Positions 6,206-14,546 of a stretch of 23,088 nucleotides of DNA are shown here, in pieces. The position numbers were made by a program, and so were the translations under genes. A model generated the notes under the pieces. The model was not told the origin of the DNA, searched no databases, and saw nothing but the letters and a program-made list of their open reading frames with translations. The stretch's first letter is position 1, and the number at the start of each line of letters is the position of its first letter. Origin of the DNA: Nitrospinota bacterium (GTDB lineage: Bacteria > Nitrospinota > Nitrospinia > UBA9942); the NCBI GenBank assembly GCA_003489165.1, contig DNJG01000001.1:1-23088 (forward strand). Reading direction: 5' to 3'.

Positions 6206-7824
6206 TTATATCGGCAGGATGAATAAAAACTTTGCTCCCTTCCCCTCTTCACTCTCAACCCAGACCCTTCCGCCAAGATGCTCTATTATATATTTTACAA
6301 TCGGAAGACCGAGCCCTGTCCCCTTTTTAACCCTTTCCTTCCCGTTCTGCACCTGAACAAACTTCTCAAATATCTTTTTATGATATTCCTTAGATATGCC
6401 GGGTCCTGTATCCTCTACACATACTTCCACATACTTACCCTTCTTGTCAGCAGATATAGTAATAGTACCGCCTTTTGGCGTATATTTTACAGCATTGCTC
6501 ATAAGATTTGATACAACCTGTCTCAACTTTCCATCATCAGCAGCAATAACAGGTATATCCTCCGATAAAATGGATTTTAAATTTATCCCGTGTTCCATTG
6601 CTTCTCCATAATATATTGCCAATGATTTATTAATTATCCCTTTTATATCCACAGGCTCGCTTTTAAATATCATCTTCCCCGCCTCTATCTTAGCAAGGTC
6701 AAGGTAATCATTTACAAGGTTCTCAAGCCTTATGCCTTCATGCCTTATTACTTCTTGGAATTTTTAAGTTCTTTATTAATGGCTTCAAGTTTTTTTGATG
6801 TCTTTATCTCTTCATCAGTCCTTATTTCAGCCTTTATTTTATCTGAATATGCCTTGAAAAAATAAGATAAAGAGACTATGCCCACCAGTAGCAACATAAC
6901 CATTAGTCTCTGTTTCTGCTCCTCAAATCTTTTAATCTGCCCTGTAACCTCATCGGCAGTAGATTCCATTGCCACAACCCACCTCTCACTTCCTACCTTT
7001 AAAGAATTTGTTGCCAGAAGAATATCCTTTTCACCATGACTTTCAGGTATCTCTGCATAACCACCTGATGGCTTTTCTAATATATAATTTATCTCCCCTT
7101 TATGCTGCCCTTCAGTTAACCCCCTTGAGCAAAAGAGAAGCTCCCCTTTATCTGTAAAGAGCATGGTATGGCTCGTCTTTCCGTGTTTTACGGGTGTTAG
7201 AATTGAATATACCTCCTTCATTTCTATTCCTATTATGACTGCACCCTTTTTCTGATTTTTGTAAAATATTGGTGTCCCTATATTCATATCCATGTGGTCT
7301 TCATTGCTAATCCGCAATATCCGCACCTGCCCTTCATTTAAATTTATACTATTAACAAAAATTGGAGCATCCGATATATTTTCAAGCTTAGAGACTTCAT
7401 CATCTTCTTCTTTATAAAAATAGGCAATATCATCCCTCGCTGCTTTTATAATCTCATTGCCATCCTTATCCGCATACTTTATATGGTGATAGATGGTATT
7501 TGAATTAAGGAATGCAAAAAAAACCTTTTCTGCCCCTTTCTTCCAAAAGTCTATATCTCTCCTATTTCTAGAATTTATTGCCTCTATTAACTTATTCAGG
7601 GCAAAAGACTGTCTTATAAACTGTATATTTTTTGTTGCATCATCAACAAATATCTCACTTAGTTGAATTGCAATCCTCTCTGTAACAAGGCTTTGCTCTT
7701 TATTAAACTCTTCCCTTATCTGATTTTCTATTGAACTCTGGAGATGGGAAAACATGGATAAAAAAAGATAGAAAAGGGTGGATGTCAAAACTATACCTGT
7801 CAGAAAGATATATCTTTTTTTCAT
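6206..7824 (-). pseudogene. Sensor histidine kinase broken by a frameshift and lacking its H-box
   Basis: The first part (7824-6748, 358 aa) has a transmembrane helix near residues 7-27, an extracytoplasmic sensor region of about 280 residues that looks Cache-like, a second helix near 307-327, and a short coiled coil ending at a TAA. The second part (down to 6206) is in another frame. From about 6762 it reads EVIRHEG...NDYLDLAKIEAGK, the end of a HisKA domain, and then a full HATPase domain with the N-box (NLMSNAVKYTP), DTGPGIS, the F-box and GTGLGLPIV. The HisKA helix carrying the phospho-accepting His, normally about 45 residues, is absent between the parts. So it is not just a frameshift: the gene has also lost the residues for autophosphorylation. 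It begins 3 bp after rlmB. Its response regulator is not present here. Confidence 0.8.
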
Positions 7825-7827
7825 CTT

Positions 7828-8565
7828 CTATTGAAGCCTCTGTCTCAATATTTCGTAAAAAACAATTGAACATGCTGCTGATATATTGAGCGAGGATACC
7901 TTCCCCTTCATTGGTATAGATACTATAAAATCACACTTTTCCTTTGTCAATCTCCTCATCCCCTTTGATTCGCTCCCGAATACAACTGCTGTCGGGTCAT
8001 TGTATGATAATGAAAAGCAGCTTTTTTCAGTCCCAGCCTCAACACCTACAATCCAGAAACCTTTTTCCTTCAATTCCTCAATAGTATTTGAAATATTAGT
8101 AACCCTGATAACCGGGATATGTTCAATTGCACCTGCAGACCTTTTTACCACTACAGGTGTAACACCTACTGCCCTGTCCTTTGGAATAATTACACCCCCG
8201 ATACCAAGTGCCTCTGCAGACCTTATTATTGCCCCAAGATTTCCGGGGTCTTCTATCCCATCTAATATTACGATTACAGGTTTATTGTCTTTTTTATATA
8301 ACTGCTCTATCAACTCATAGAGTTCAATCTCTTTTTTGGGTAATACAACTGCTACAACACCCTGATGCCTGTTTGTCCCTGAGATATTTTCAAGGGCTGA
8401 GCCGCTTTCCCTCCTTATGCCTACATTTCTTGACTTTGCCAGTGATTCTATTTTATAAATTTCACTTCCTTTTCTCCCTGTCTCTATCAATATTTCCTTA
8501 AAATTTCTTTCCCCTGACCTCAATGCCTCAAGGACAGGATTGATACCGTATATAACCTCGCCCAT
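7828..8565 (-). CDS. rlmB: 23S rRNA 2'-O-ribose methyltransferase of the SpoU/TrmH (RlmB) family
   Basis: A 245-residue protein. An N-terminal L30e-like substrate-binding domain (about residues 1-75, starting GEVIYGINPVLEAL) is followed by a SPOUT domain. All three SpoU motifs are present: motif 1 LDGIEDPGNLGAIIRSAEAL (Asn and Arg of the active site), motif 2 VFGSESKGMRRL, and motif 3 IPMKGKVSSLNISAACSIVFYE. It methylates a ribose 2'-OH using S-adenosylmethionine. RlmB acts on G2251 in E. coli, and the length matches. TrmH-family relatives can have other RNA targets, so the exact site is inferred. It lies downstream of cysS, a common pairing, separated by the heptad repeat. Confidence 0.9.
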   Translation of the reverse strand: MGEVIYGINPVLEALRSGERNFKEILIETGRKGSEIYKIESLAKSRNVGIRRESGSALENISGTNRHQGVVAVVLPKKEIELYELIEQLYKKDNKPVIVILDGIEDPGNLGAIIRSAEALGIGGVIIPKDRAVGVTPVVVKRSAGAIEHIPVIRVTNISNTIEELKEKGFWIVGVEAGTEKSCFSLSYNDPTAVVFGSESKGMRRLTKEKCDFIVSIPMKGKVSSLNISAACSIVFYEILRQRLQ

Positions 8566-8600
8566 TTTTCTCCAAAATTATATGATAAATATTTACAGAG

Positions 8601-8668
8601 TAGGCAGTAAGCAGTAGGCTGTAGGCAGTTTTTTATTATTTACTCCATACTCCTTACTGCTTACTCCT
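8601..8668. repeat. Heptad repeat pair 1 (rlmB/cysS boundary)
   Basis: The left arm is four 7-bp units of TARGCWG type (8601-8628). After a T-rich spacer comes a right arm of four 7-bp units of TACTNCT type (8641-8668). The arms are imperfect reverse complements. The cysS stop codon (8654-8656) lies inside the right arm, so the last CysS residues are repeat-encoded. Confidence 0.75.
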
Positions 8669-10060
8669 TACTTTCCATATAGTTCCCTGCGGTGAGTCTT
8701 CAAGGATAATCCCTTTTTGACTTAATTCATCCCTAATCTTGTCTCCATCTTTCCATCTCTTTTCCTTTCTCGCCCTTTCTCTTTCACTTATAAGCCTCTT
8801 TATCTCCCCTTCTGATATGCCAATAGAGGCAAGCCCCTCTGATTTTTCCCTCTCAAAATACTCTGCTGGATTCTGCTCAAAAAGTCCAAGAACCTTACCT
8901 ATCTTTATAAGAGTTGCAATTCCCTGCAAAAACTCCGAACCCTTATTTCTAATACCATTCAGCCTGTGCAGTTCTGTATTCAAATATCCTATTGCCTGTG
9001 CAGTATTAAAATCGTCATTCATTGCCTCCTCAAATTTCAGTATTAACTCACTTTTACCCTCATTTACTCCTAACTCCTTATCTGCGAACAATAAAAGGTC
9101 ATAAAAACGGTCTAAGTTAATCTTAGACTCATTTAGATTCTGGTCGGAAAAATCTATTGGACTCCTGTAATGGCTTGAGAGGAGGAAAAATCTTATAACC
9201 TCCGGATTGAATTTCTTTAAAACATCCTTTATTGTAAAAAAATTGCCGAGGGACTTTGACATCTTCTCTTTATTAATATTGACAAAACCATTATGAATCC
9301 AGTATTTCACAGGAGGATGCCCTGTCGCCGCATGAGATTGTGCAATCTCATTCTCATGGTGGGGGAATACCAAATCCTTCCCTCCTCCATGAATATCAAA
9401 ATATTTTCCGAGATACTTTTGCCCCATTGCAGAACACTCTATGTGCCATCCGGGTCTCCCCTTTCCCCATGGACTATCCCACCACGGCTCTCCGGGCTTA
9501 CTCGCCTTCCAGAGGGCAAAATCAAGGGGGTCTTTTTTCTTCTCATCTATCTCTACCCTCGCACCGCTCAAAAGCTCATCTGTATTTTTTCCTGAGAGTT
9601 TTCCATACTCTGTAAATTTTCTCACAGAATAGAAGACATCACCATTTGCCTGATATGCATAGCCTTTTTCAATGAGTTTTTTTATCATTTCTATCATATC
9701 AGGGATATGCACTGTTGCCTTTGGTTCACAGTCTGGAATTTCAACACCGAGAGCATTCATGTCTGCATAGAATTCCTTTATGTATCTCTCTGCAATTTCC
9801 TCTGAAGAGACCTTTTCCTCGTTTGCCCTCTTTATAATCTTGTCATCCACATCTGTAAAGTTTCGGACATAGGTAACTTTATAACCCAGATATTTGAGAT
9901 AGCGATATATTACATCAAATACGATTGCAGCCCTTGCATGCCCTATGTGGCAGAGGTCATAGACAGTAACACCACACACATACATCCTTACTTCACCATC
10001 TACAATGGGCTTGAAGGCTTCTTTTCTTTTTGTAAGTGTATTATAAATGTAAAGTGGCAT
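8654..10060 (-). CDS. cysS: Cysteinyl-tRNA synthetase
   Basis: Charges tRNA-Cys with cysteine in the cytoplasm. The 468-residue class I synthetase shows the catalytic-site zinc ligand C29, the HIGH motif (residues 38-41), WHIECSAM and HHENEIAQS in the Rossmann fold, and KMSKS near residue 266, then the C-terminal helical and anticodon-binding parts. Length is normal (about 460-480). The start MPLYIYNTLT is the usual N-terminus, though no good Shine-Dalgarno precedes it. Its last residues (VRSKQ) are encoded by the heptad repeat that ends the gene, an unusual tail probably without function. First gene of a run cysS-rlmB-kinase. Confidence 0.97.
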   Translation of the reverse strand: MPLYIYNTLTKRKEAFKPIVDGEVRMYVCGVTVYDLCHIGHARAAIVFDVIYRYLKYLGYKVTYVRNFTDVDDKIIKRANEEKVSSEEIAERYIKEFYADMNALGVEIPDCEPKATVHIPDMIEMIKKLIEKGYAYQANGDVFYSVRKFTEYGKLSGKNTDELLSGARVEIDEKKKDPLDFALWKASKPGEPWWDSPWGKGRPGWHIECSAMGQKYLGKYFDIHGGGKDLVFPHHENEIAQSHAATGHPPVKYWIHNGFVNINKEKMSKSLGNFFTIKDVLKKFNPEVIRFFLLSSHYRSPIDFSDQNLNESKINLDRFYDLLLFADKELGVNEGKSELILKFEEAMNDDFNTAQAIGYLNTELHRLNGIRNKGSEFLQGIATLIKIGKVLGLFEQNPAEYFEREKSEGLASIGISEGEIKRLISERERARKEKRWKDGDKIRDELSQKGIILEDSPQGTIWKVRSKQ

Positions 10061-10091
10061 AAAAATTTTTAAGGTTAAATTATTACGCTAC

Positions 10092-10120
10092 ATTATGTTT
10101 TAAATTTGAAAGGTAGTCAA
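10092..10120 (-). promoter_or_regulatory. Sigma-70-type promoter of cysS
   Basis: The minus strand has TTGACT, 17 bases, then CATAAT: five of six consensus matches in each box and ideal spacing. The start would be near 10085, about 25 bases before the cysS ATG. Confidence 0.6.
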
Positions 10121-10155
10121 TTGTTTATTATACTGAAATAGCAAAGACCTGAACG

Positions 10156-10241
10156 CGAATATCACGAATGGACAAATTACACGAATAAAGAATTTTAAAT
10201 CTTTTTCTATTCGTGACATTCGTATATTCGTGTAATTCGTG
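10156..10241. repeat. Imperfect inverted repeat with 8-9-bp CGAAT units (cysS/glcD divergent region)
   Basis: The left arm (10156-10188) has the unit CGAAT recurring at about 9-bp steps. The right arm (10208-10241) carries ATTCGTG four times at 8-9-bp steps. The arms are imperfect reverse complements. It resembles the heptad pairs elsewhere in the window but with a longer unit. It ends 17 bases before the glcD ATG and occupies its upstream region. Confidence 0.65.
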
Positions 10242-10258
10242 TTTTGCATTTTTTATTT

Positions 10259-11635
10259 ATGAAAAAAGAAACAATTAAAAAACTCACAGACATTGTTGGC
10301 AAAGAAGCTGTTTTAACCTCTGATGAGGACAGGATTTGCTATTCCTATGACGCTACAAGAAAGAGTGCTCTTCCTGATGTAATTGTCAAACCAAAAAATA
10401 CAGAAGAGATATCTAAAATTGTAAAGATTGCAAATCAGGAAAAGATACCTGTTGTGCCTCGTGGTGCAGGCTCTGGTTTTGTCGGCGGCTCAATTCCAAT
10501 AATGGGCGGTATTGCTCTAATTCTTACCGATATGAATCGCCTGATTGAATTAGATGAGGAAAATATGGTTGCCGTTGTAGAGCCGGGGATGGTGACATAC
10601 AATCTCCAGCAGGAGGTAGAAAAAAGGGGATTATTTTATCCACCCGACCCGGCAAGCCTTAAATTCTGCACTATAGGAGGGAATGCCGCTACCTGTGCAG
10701 GCGGACCGAGGGCTGTTAAATATGGAGTAACAAAGGACTATATACTTGGTCTTGATGTAGTCCTGCCTGATGGAGAAATCCTCAATACAGGTGTAAGGAC
10801 TACAAAGGGTGTTGTAGGATATGACCTGACAAAATTAATAGTAGGCTCTGAAGGAACACTCGGTGTAATAACTAAACTTACCTTAAAACTTATACCCCTT
10901 CCTGAGTCAATAAAGACAGCATTGGCAGTCTTCCCAAAAATTGATGATGCATCAACAACAGTATCAAAGATAATTGCAAACAGGATATTACCCTCCTCAT
11001 TAGAGTTTATGGACCAGTCTGCTGTAAAGTGTGTAGAGGATTATACAAAGGCAGGGCTTCCTATTGATGCAGAGGCATTATTATTAATAGAAGTGGACGG
11101 GGATGAAATTTCTGCCAAAAGACAGATAGAGAAAATTGGAGATATATGCAGTAAAACAGGTGCGAGGGAGGTAAGGATTGCAAGAGATGAAGCGGAAAGG
11201 GAATCGCTCTGGAAGGCGAGGAGGGCTATATCACCTGCCCTCGGACATCTCGCACCGACAAAGATAAATGAAGATATAACTGTGCCGAGAAATAAAGTGC
11301 CTGATATTATCAGGAGATTAAGGGATATTGCCTCAAAATATAGGCTCAATATTGTAAACTTCGGTCATGCAGGTGATGGGAACATCCATGTAAATATAAT
11401 GACCGATAGTAAAAATAAAGAAGAACTGAAAAGGGCAGATGAGGCAGTTGGAGAGATATTTAAGGCAACACTTGAGCTTGGAGGGACAATCTCAGGAGAA
11501 CACGGTATAGGGATTACAAAGAGTAAATACATAAGTGCTGAACTCGGGGCTAAGGGTATGGAGGTAACAAGAAAAATTAAAAAAGTCTTTGACCCGAATA
11601 ACATAATGAACCCGGGGAAAATATTAAGTGAATAA
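10259..11635 (+). CDS. glcD: FAD-linked 2-hydroxyacid dehydrogenase (GlcD / D-lactate dehydrogenase type)
   Basis: Oxidises a 2-hydroxyacid, probably glycolate or D-lactate, passing electrons to a membrane carrier. The 458-residue protein has an FAD-binding PCMH domain (about residues 38-215) with PRGAGSGFVGGS, GNAATCAGGPRAVKYG and VGSEGTLGV. An FAD-oxidase C-terminal domain follows, with HAGDGNIHVNI, GEHGIG and FDPNNIMNPGKIL. ATG 10259 is preferred to the in-frame TTG at 10244, because the protein then begins MKKETIKKLTDIVG as relatives do; no clear Shine-Dalgarno is visible. The usual partners GlcE and GlcF are absent, although an unrelated CCG-domain protein (SdhE) is encoded 3 kb away. 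The substrate cannot be told from the sequence. Confidence 0.9.
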   Translation: MKKETIKKLTDIVGKEAVLTSDEDRICYSYDATRKSALPDVIVKPKNTEEISKIVKIANQEKIPVVPRGAGSGFVGGSIPIMGGIALILTDMNRLIELDEENMVAVVEPGMVTYNLQQEVEKRGLFYPPDPASLKFCTIGGNAATCAGGPRAVKYGVTKDYILGLDVVLPDGEILNTGVRTTKGVVGYDLTKLIVGSEGTLGVITKLTLKLIPLPESIKTALAVFPKIDDASTTVSKIIANRILPSSLEFMDQSAVKCVEDYTKAGLPIDAEALLLIEVDGDEISAKRQIEKIGDICSKTGAREVRIARDEAERESLWKARRAISPALGHLAPTKINEDITVPRNKVPDIIRRLRDIASKYRLNIVNFGHAGDGNIHVNIMTDSKNKEELKRADEAVGEIFKATLELGGTISGEHGIGITKSKYISAELGAKGMEVTRKIKKVFDPNNIMNPGKILSE

Positions 11636-12311
11636 TAATTCCATTAATACTGTCATGAAGATTTTAAAAAGAGAGACAAAGAAATGGGAAGACCCGATTG
11701 TAACTAAGATTTCAAAACTCGCCCCTGCAGGCGGTAAGCAGGGGAGCGAGAGGTCTCCATTTAAAGTCCTTATAAGCTGTATCTTAAGTCTCAGAACAAA
11801 GGATGAGACTACATCTGCCGCCTCTCACAGACTCTTTAGCATAGCGGATACTCCAGAAGAAATAGTTAAGCTCACAAAGAGAGAAATAGAGAAAACTATA
11901 TATCCTGTCGGTTTCTATAGAATTAAGGCAGGAAATATACTTTCTATAAGCTATGACCTTATAAACAAATATGACTCAAAAGTCCCCGATACTATAGATG
12001 AGCTATTAAAATTTAAAGGTGTGGGGAGAAAGACAGCCAATCTTGTTGTTACGCTTGGATATAAGAAAGCAGGTATCTGTGTAGATACCCATGTCCACAG
12101 GATAACGAACAGGTGGGGATATGTAAAAACAAAAAATCCAGAAGAAACTGAATTTGCCTTAAGGGAGAAGCTTCCTCGAAAATACTGGCTGATTATAAAC
12201 GACCTTCTTGTAACCTACGGCCAGAACCTCTGCAAACCTATTTCTCCACACTGTAGTATATGTCAGATTAACAAGTTCTGTAAAAGGATAGGAGTTGATA
12301 GGAGCAGATAA
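11628..12311 (+). CDS. nth: Endonuclease III (base-excision-repair DNA glycosylase/AP lyase)
   Basis: Removes oxidised pyrimidines from DNA. The 227-residue protein has the helix-hairpin-helix FKGVGRKTANLVV with catalytic Lys135, the catalytic Asp153 in CVDTHVHR, and the iron-sulfur loop C202-X6-C209-X2-C212-X5-C218. The GTG start overlaps the glcD stop by 8 bases, indicating co-translation. The ATG nine codons in has no ribosome site. Residues about 31-41 (LAPAGGKQGSE) are encoded by a palindromic insert not seen in typical Nth, before the usual PFKVLIS...LSLRTKD segment. Convergent with yacG, with only 2 bp between stops. Confidence 0.95.
   Translation: MNNNSINTVMKILKRETKKWEDPIVTKISKLAPAGGKQGSERSPFKVLISCILSLRTKDETTSAASHRLFSIADTPEEIVKLTKREIEKTIYPVGFYRIKAGNILSISYDLINKYDSKVPDTIDELLKFKGVGRKTANLVVTLGYKKAGICVDTHVHRITNRWGYVKTKNPEETEFALREKLPRKYWLIINDLLVTYGQNLCKPISPHCSICQINKFCKRIGVDRSR
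11718..11750. repeat. Palindromic element inside nth
   Basis: Left arm CTCGCCCCTGC and right arm GCAGGGGAGCGAG can form an 11-bp stem with a 2-base bulge and a 9-base loop. It is GC-rich compared with its surroundings and keeps the reading frame, adding a short Gly/Ala/Gln segment near the N-terminus of Nth. Confidence 0.5.
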
Positions 12312-12313
12312 AT

Positions 12314-12505
12314 TTAATTTTTGTTCTTCATTATCTCATCTATTGGGACACTGTAGGTATCAATCTTTTTTCCGGGGATAAAATATTTCTCCCCCGCCCA
12401 CTGCCCTAAGTCTATAAGCTTGCACCTCTCCGAACAGAAGGGTCTGAACTCACTCTTCTCCCATTCAAACTTATTCTTGCATATAGGACATTTTGTCTTT
12501 TTCAT
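12314..12505 (-). CDS. yacG: YacG-type zinc-binding protein (DNA gyrase inhibitor family)
   Basis: A 63-residue protein with a four-Cys zinc site: CPIC near the start, then FCSERCKLIDLGQW, the family signature, and a Tyr/Ile-Pro stretch after it. In E. coli YacG binds GyrB and inhibits gyrase. Here only family membership can be claimed. Length is typical. It overlaps the comM stop by four bases (ATGA), so it is translationally coupled to comM; in many genomes it sits beside coaE instead. Confidence 0.88.
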   Translation of the reverse strand: MKKTKCPICKNKFEWEKSEFRPFCSERCKLIDLGQWAGEKYFIPGKKIDTYSVPIDEIMKNKN

Positions 12506-14031
12506 ATATAACTCTCCCTATCCAGACTCCTATACTGAATTGCCTCAGATATATGCTCTGGTTTTATATTTTCCACACCTGATAAATCTGCGATAGTCCT
12601 TGATACTTTCAATATGCGGTCATAAGCCCTTGCTGATAGTCCCATCTTGCTTATTGCCATTTCCAACAGCCCTTTTGATTCATTGTCTATCTGGCAGAAT
12701 TTCTTTATATATTTTGCAGACATTTGTGCATTGCAATATATTTTTGATTTTTTGAATCTCTCAATCTGGATATCCCTTGCCTTCTTTACCCTCATCCTTA
12801 TTGCCTCCGACTTCTCTCCCCCTGTCTCATCAGAGAGTTCCCTATATTTAAGTGAAGGGACATCTATATGAATATCTATCCTATCCATTAGGGGACCTGA
12901 TATTCTGGATAAATATTTCTGTATCTGTAGAGGCGTGCAGTTGCACTCTTTTTGAGAACCTCTGTTACCACATGGACATGGATTCATAGCTGCAACAAGC
13001 ATGAAATTGGCAGGAAATGTGAGAGAGCCTGATGCCCTTGATATTGTAACCTTTCCATCTTCAAGAGGCTGTCTTAATGCCTCCAATACATTTCTTCTGA
13101 ATTCAGGCAGTTCATCAAGAAATAATATGCCATTATTAGCTAAAGAAATTTCTCCAGGCATAGGAAAATTCCCGCCGCCTATCAGTCCAGCATCTGATAT
13201 ACCTGTATGGGGAGACCTGTATGAGCGTGTTGATACGAGAGCCTTGCCATCTCCCAACAGTCCCATAATGCTGTGAATCTTTGTAGTCTCTATTGCCTCA
13301 TCAAGACTCATATTCGGAAGTATTGTAGGTATTCTTTTTGAGAGCATGGACTTGCCCGCTCCGGGCGGTCCTATCATTATTATATTATGCCCACCTGCGG
13401 CGGCTATCTCTAATGCCCGCTTTACATGATACTGCCCCTTTACCTCAGAAAAATCCACATCGTAACTTCTATATTCCTCAAATACCTTTTCAATATCAAT
13501 TAAAAGAGGGGATATTTTTAAATTACCATTTAAGAACTCTACTACCTGCGGAAGATTCTCTACAGGATATACACTTATTCCCTCAACAACTGCTGCCTCC
13601 TTTGCATTATCTGAAGGGAGAATTATTCCATTTATATTATTTGCCTTTGCAGATACCGCAATAGGAAGGGCGCCTTTGACAGGCTTTATCCTGCCGTCAA
13701 GGGACAGCTCGCCGAGGATTATAAATTCTTTGATTTTATCGGATTTTATAAATCCACCGGCATTGAGGATTCCTACTGCTATCGGAAGGTCAAACGACGA
13801 GCCTTCCTTCTTTATATCAGCAGGTGCAAGGTTTACAGTAACCCTTTTCTGCGGGAAATCAAACCCTGTGTTCTTTATTGCAGACATGACCCTGTCCCTG
13901 CTCTCCTTGACGGCAGCATCAGGGAGTCCTACTGTGGAGAAGGCAAATAATCCAGAAGCTAAATCTACCTCTACTTCTACTATGTAGGCATCAATTCCAT
14001 AAATGGCACTGCTTAGAATTTTTGAGAGCAT
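12502..14031 (-). CDS. comM: ComM/YifB AAA+ ATPase (magnesium-chelatase-like)
   Basis: A 509-residue protein with an N-terminal ChlI/Lon-protease-like domain (about residues 20-145, with STVGLPDAAVKESRDRV and NLAPADIKKEGSSFDLPIA). A Mg-chelatase AAA+ domain follows, with Walker A GPPGAGKS, Walker B GILFLDELPEF, and the sensor region MNPCPCGNRG with Cys-rich CNCTP. The C-terminal helical domain is also complete. ComM homologues are hexameric helicases that promote branch migration when transformed DNA is integrated. The gene is widespread in non-competent bacteria too, so its presence does not show competence. The upstream region carries heptad pair 2. Confidence 0.95.
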   Translation of the reverse strand: MLSKILSSAIYGIDAYIVEVEVDLASGLFAFSTVGLPDAAVKESRDRVMSAIKNTGFDFPQKRVTVNLAPADIKKEGSSFDLPIAVGILNAGGFIKSDKIKEFIILGELSLDGRIKPVKGALPIAVSAKANNINGIILPSDNAKEAAVVEGISVYPVENLPQVVEFLNGNLKISPLLIDIEKVFEEYRSYDVDFSEVKGQYHVKRALEIAAAGGHNIIMIGPPGAGKSMLSKRIPTILPNMSLDEAIETTKIHSIMGLLGDGKALVSTRSYRSPHTGISDAGLIGGGNFPMPGEISLANNGILFLDELPEFRRNVLEALRQPLEDGKVTISRASGSLTFPANFMLVAAMNPCPCGNRGSQKECNCTPLQIQKYLSRISGPLMDRIDIHIDVPSLKYRELSDETGGEKSEAIRMRVKKARDIQIERFKKSKIYCNAQMSAKYIKKFCQIDNESKGLLEMAISKMGLSARAYDRILKVSRTIADLSGVENIKPEHISEAIQYRSLDRESYI

Positions 14032-14040
14032 AAAAAAGAT

Positions 14041-14106
14041 AGAAGACAGAATACAGAAATCAGAATCCAGAGATTTTTATTCTGAATTCTGACTCCTGAA
14101 TTATGA
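14041..14106. repeat. Heptad repeat pair 2 (upstream of comM)
   Basis: The left arm has four 7-bp units of AGAATAC type (14041-14068). The right arm has four 7-bp units of ATTCTGA type (14079-14106). The arms are imperfect reverse complements with a 10-bp spacer. It begins 9 bases upstream of the comM start codon and so fills its 5' region. Confidence 0.75.
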
Positions 14107-14146
14107 TTTTTTTAACTTCTTATATTCTACCAAAAATTACCTCACA

Positions 14147-14195
14147 AGCTAACCCATGCGAATGAAGCGAAGCATAATGAACATCAGTGTTAAGC
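14147..14195 (-). other. attC-like recombination site (weak candidate)
   Basis: On the minus strand the segment begins GCTTAAC, matching the integron box RYYYAAC, and ends GTTAGCT, one base off GTTRRRY. Between them lies imperfect self-complementarity. It lies 13 bases after the stop of a decayed small gene, as attC follows a cassette gene. At 49 bp it is short for an attC, and no integrase or second site is seen. Confidence 0.3.
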
Positions 14196-14208
14196 GATTC
14201 GTTCTACG

Positions 14209-14322
14209 CTATCTTGCCTTTAATGGAAATCTTTCTGTATGTTCTATTATCTCAATAGTGAGGTCTATATCCAATTCTGGCCAGTAAAAATGTCCCACAT
14301 GCGGTTCCTCTACATTAAGGTT
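14209..14322 (-). pseudogene. C-terminal remnant of a small cassette-like protein
   Basis: An open stretch without an ATG, reading NLNVEEPHVGHFYWPELDID and on through a charged helix to ERFPLKAR and a TAG. A GTG inside it could start 29 codons. The composition is protein-like and it follows the DUF4160 fragment immediately. DUF4160 genes are often followed by a DUF2442-type gene, and a WP-x-x-D-I-D pattern would be compatible, but I do not recognise the family with confidence. Confidence 0.45.
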
Positions 14323-14330
14323 CTATTTTC

Positions 14331-14438
14331 TTAATTTTCTCCCCATCCCTTGCTAAATTCCAAATGAATATGAGGGGGATTATGGTCATCATAAAACATT
14401 CTAACAATTATTCCGAAAAATGCTGCTATAACTGGCAT
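14331..14438 (-). pseudogene. Truncated DUF4160 gene
   Basis: Thirty-five codons from ATG 14438 give MPVIAAFFGIIVRMFYDDHN, then PPHIHLEF. This is the conserved N-terminal half of DUF4160 proteins (usually about 80 residues), found in toxin-antitoxin-like pairs and integron cassettes. A TAA cuts it after KGWGEN. The DDHNPPHIH core is diagnostic, so the identity is good while the gene is clearly incomplete. Confidence 0.7.
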
Positions 14439-14546
14439 TATCTATATTCTACCACAGCTAACATTCTCTTTTAAGTTTCTTCAACATTATGCGGATTATA
14501 GGAATTAAGGGTGAGATAGTCAAGGAGAAAAATTACAGGAGAAAAA

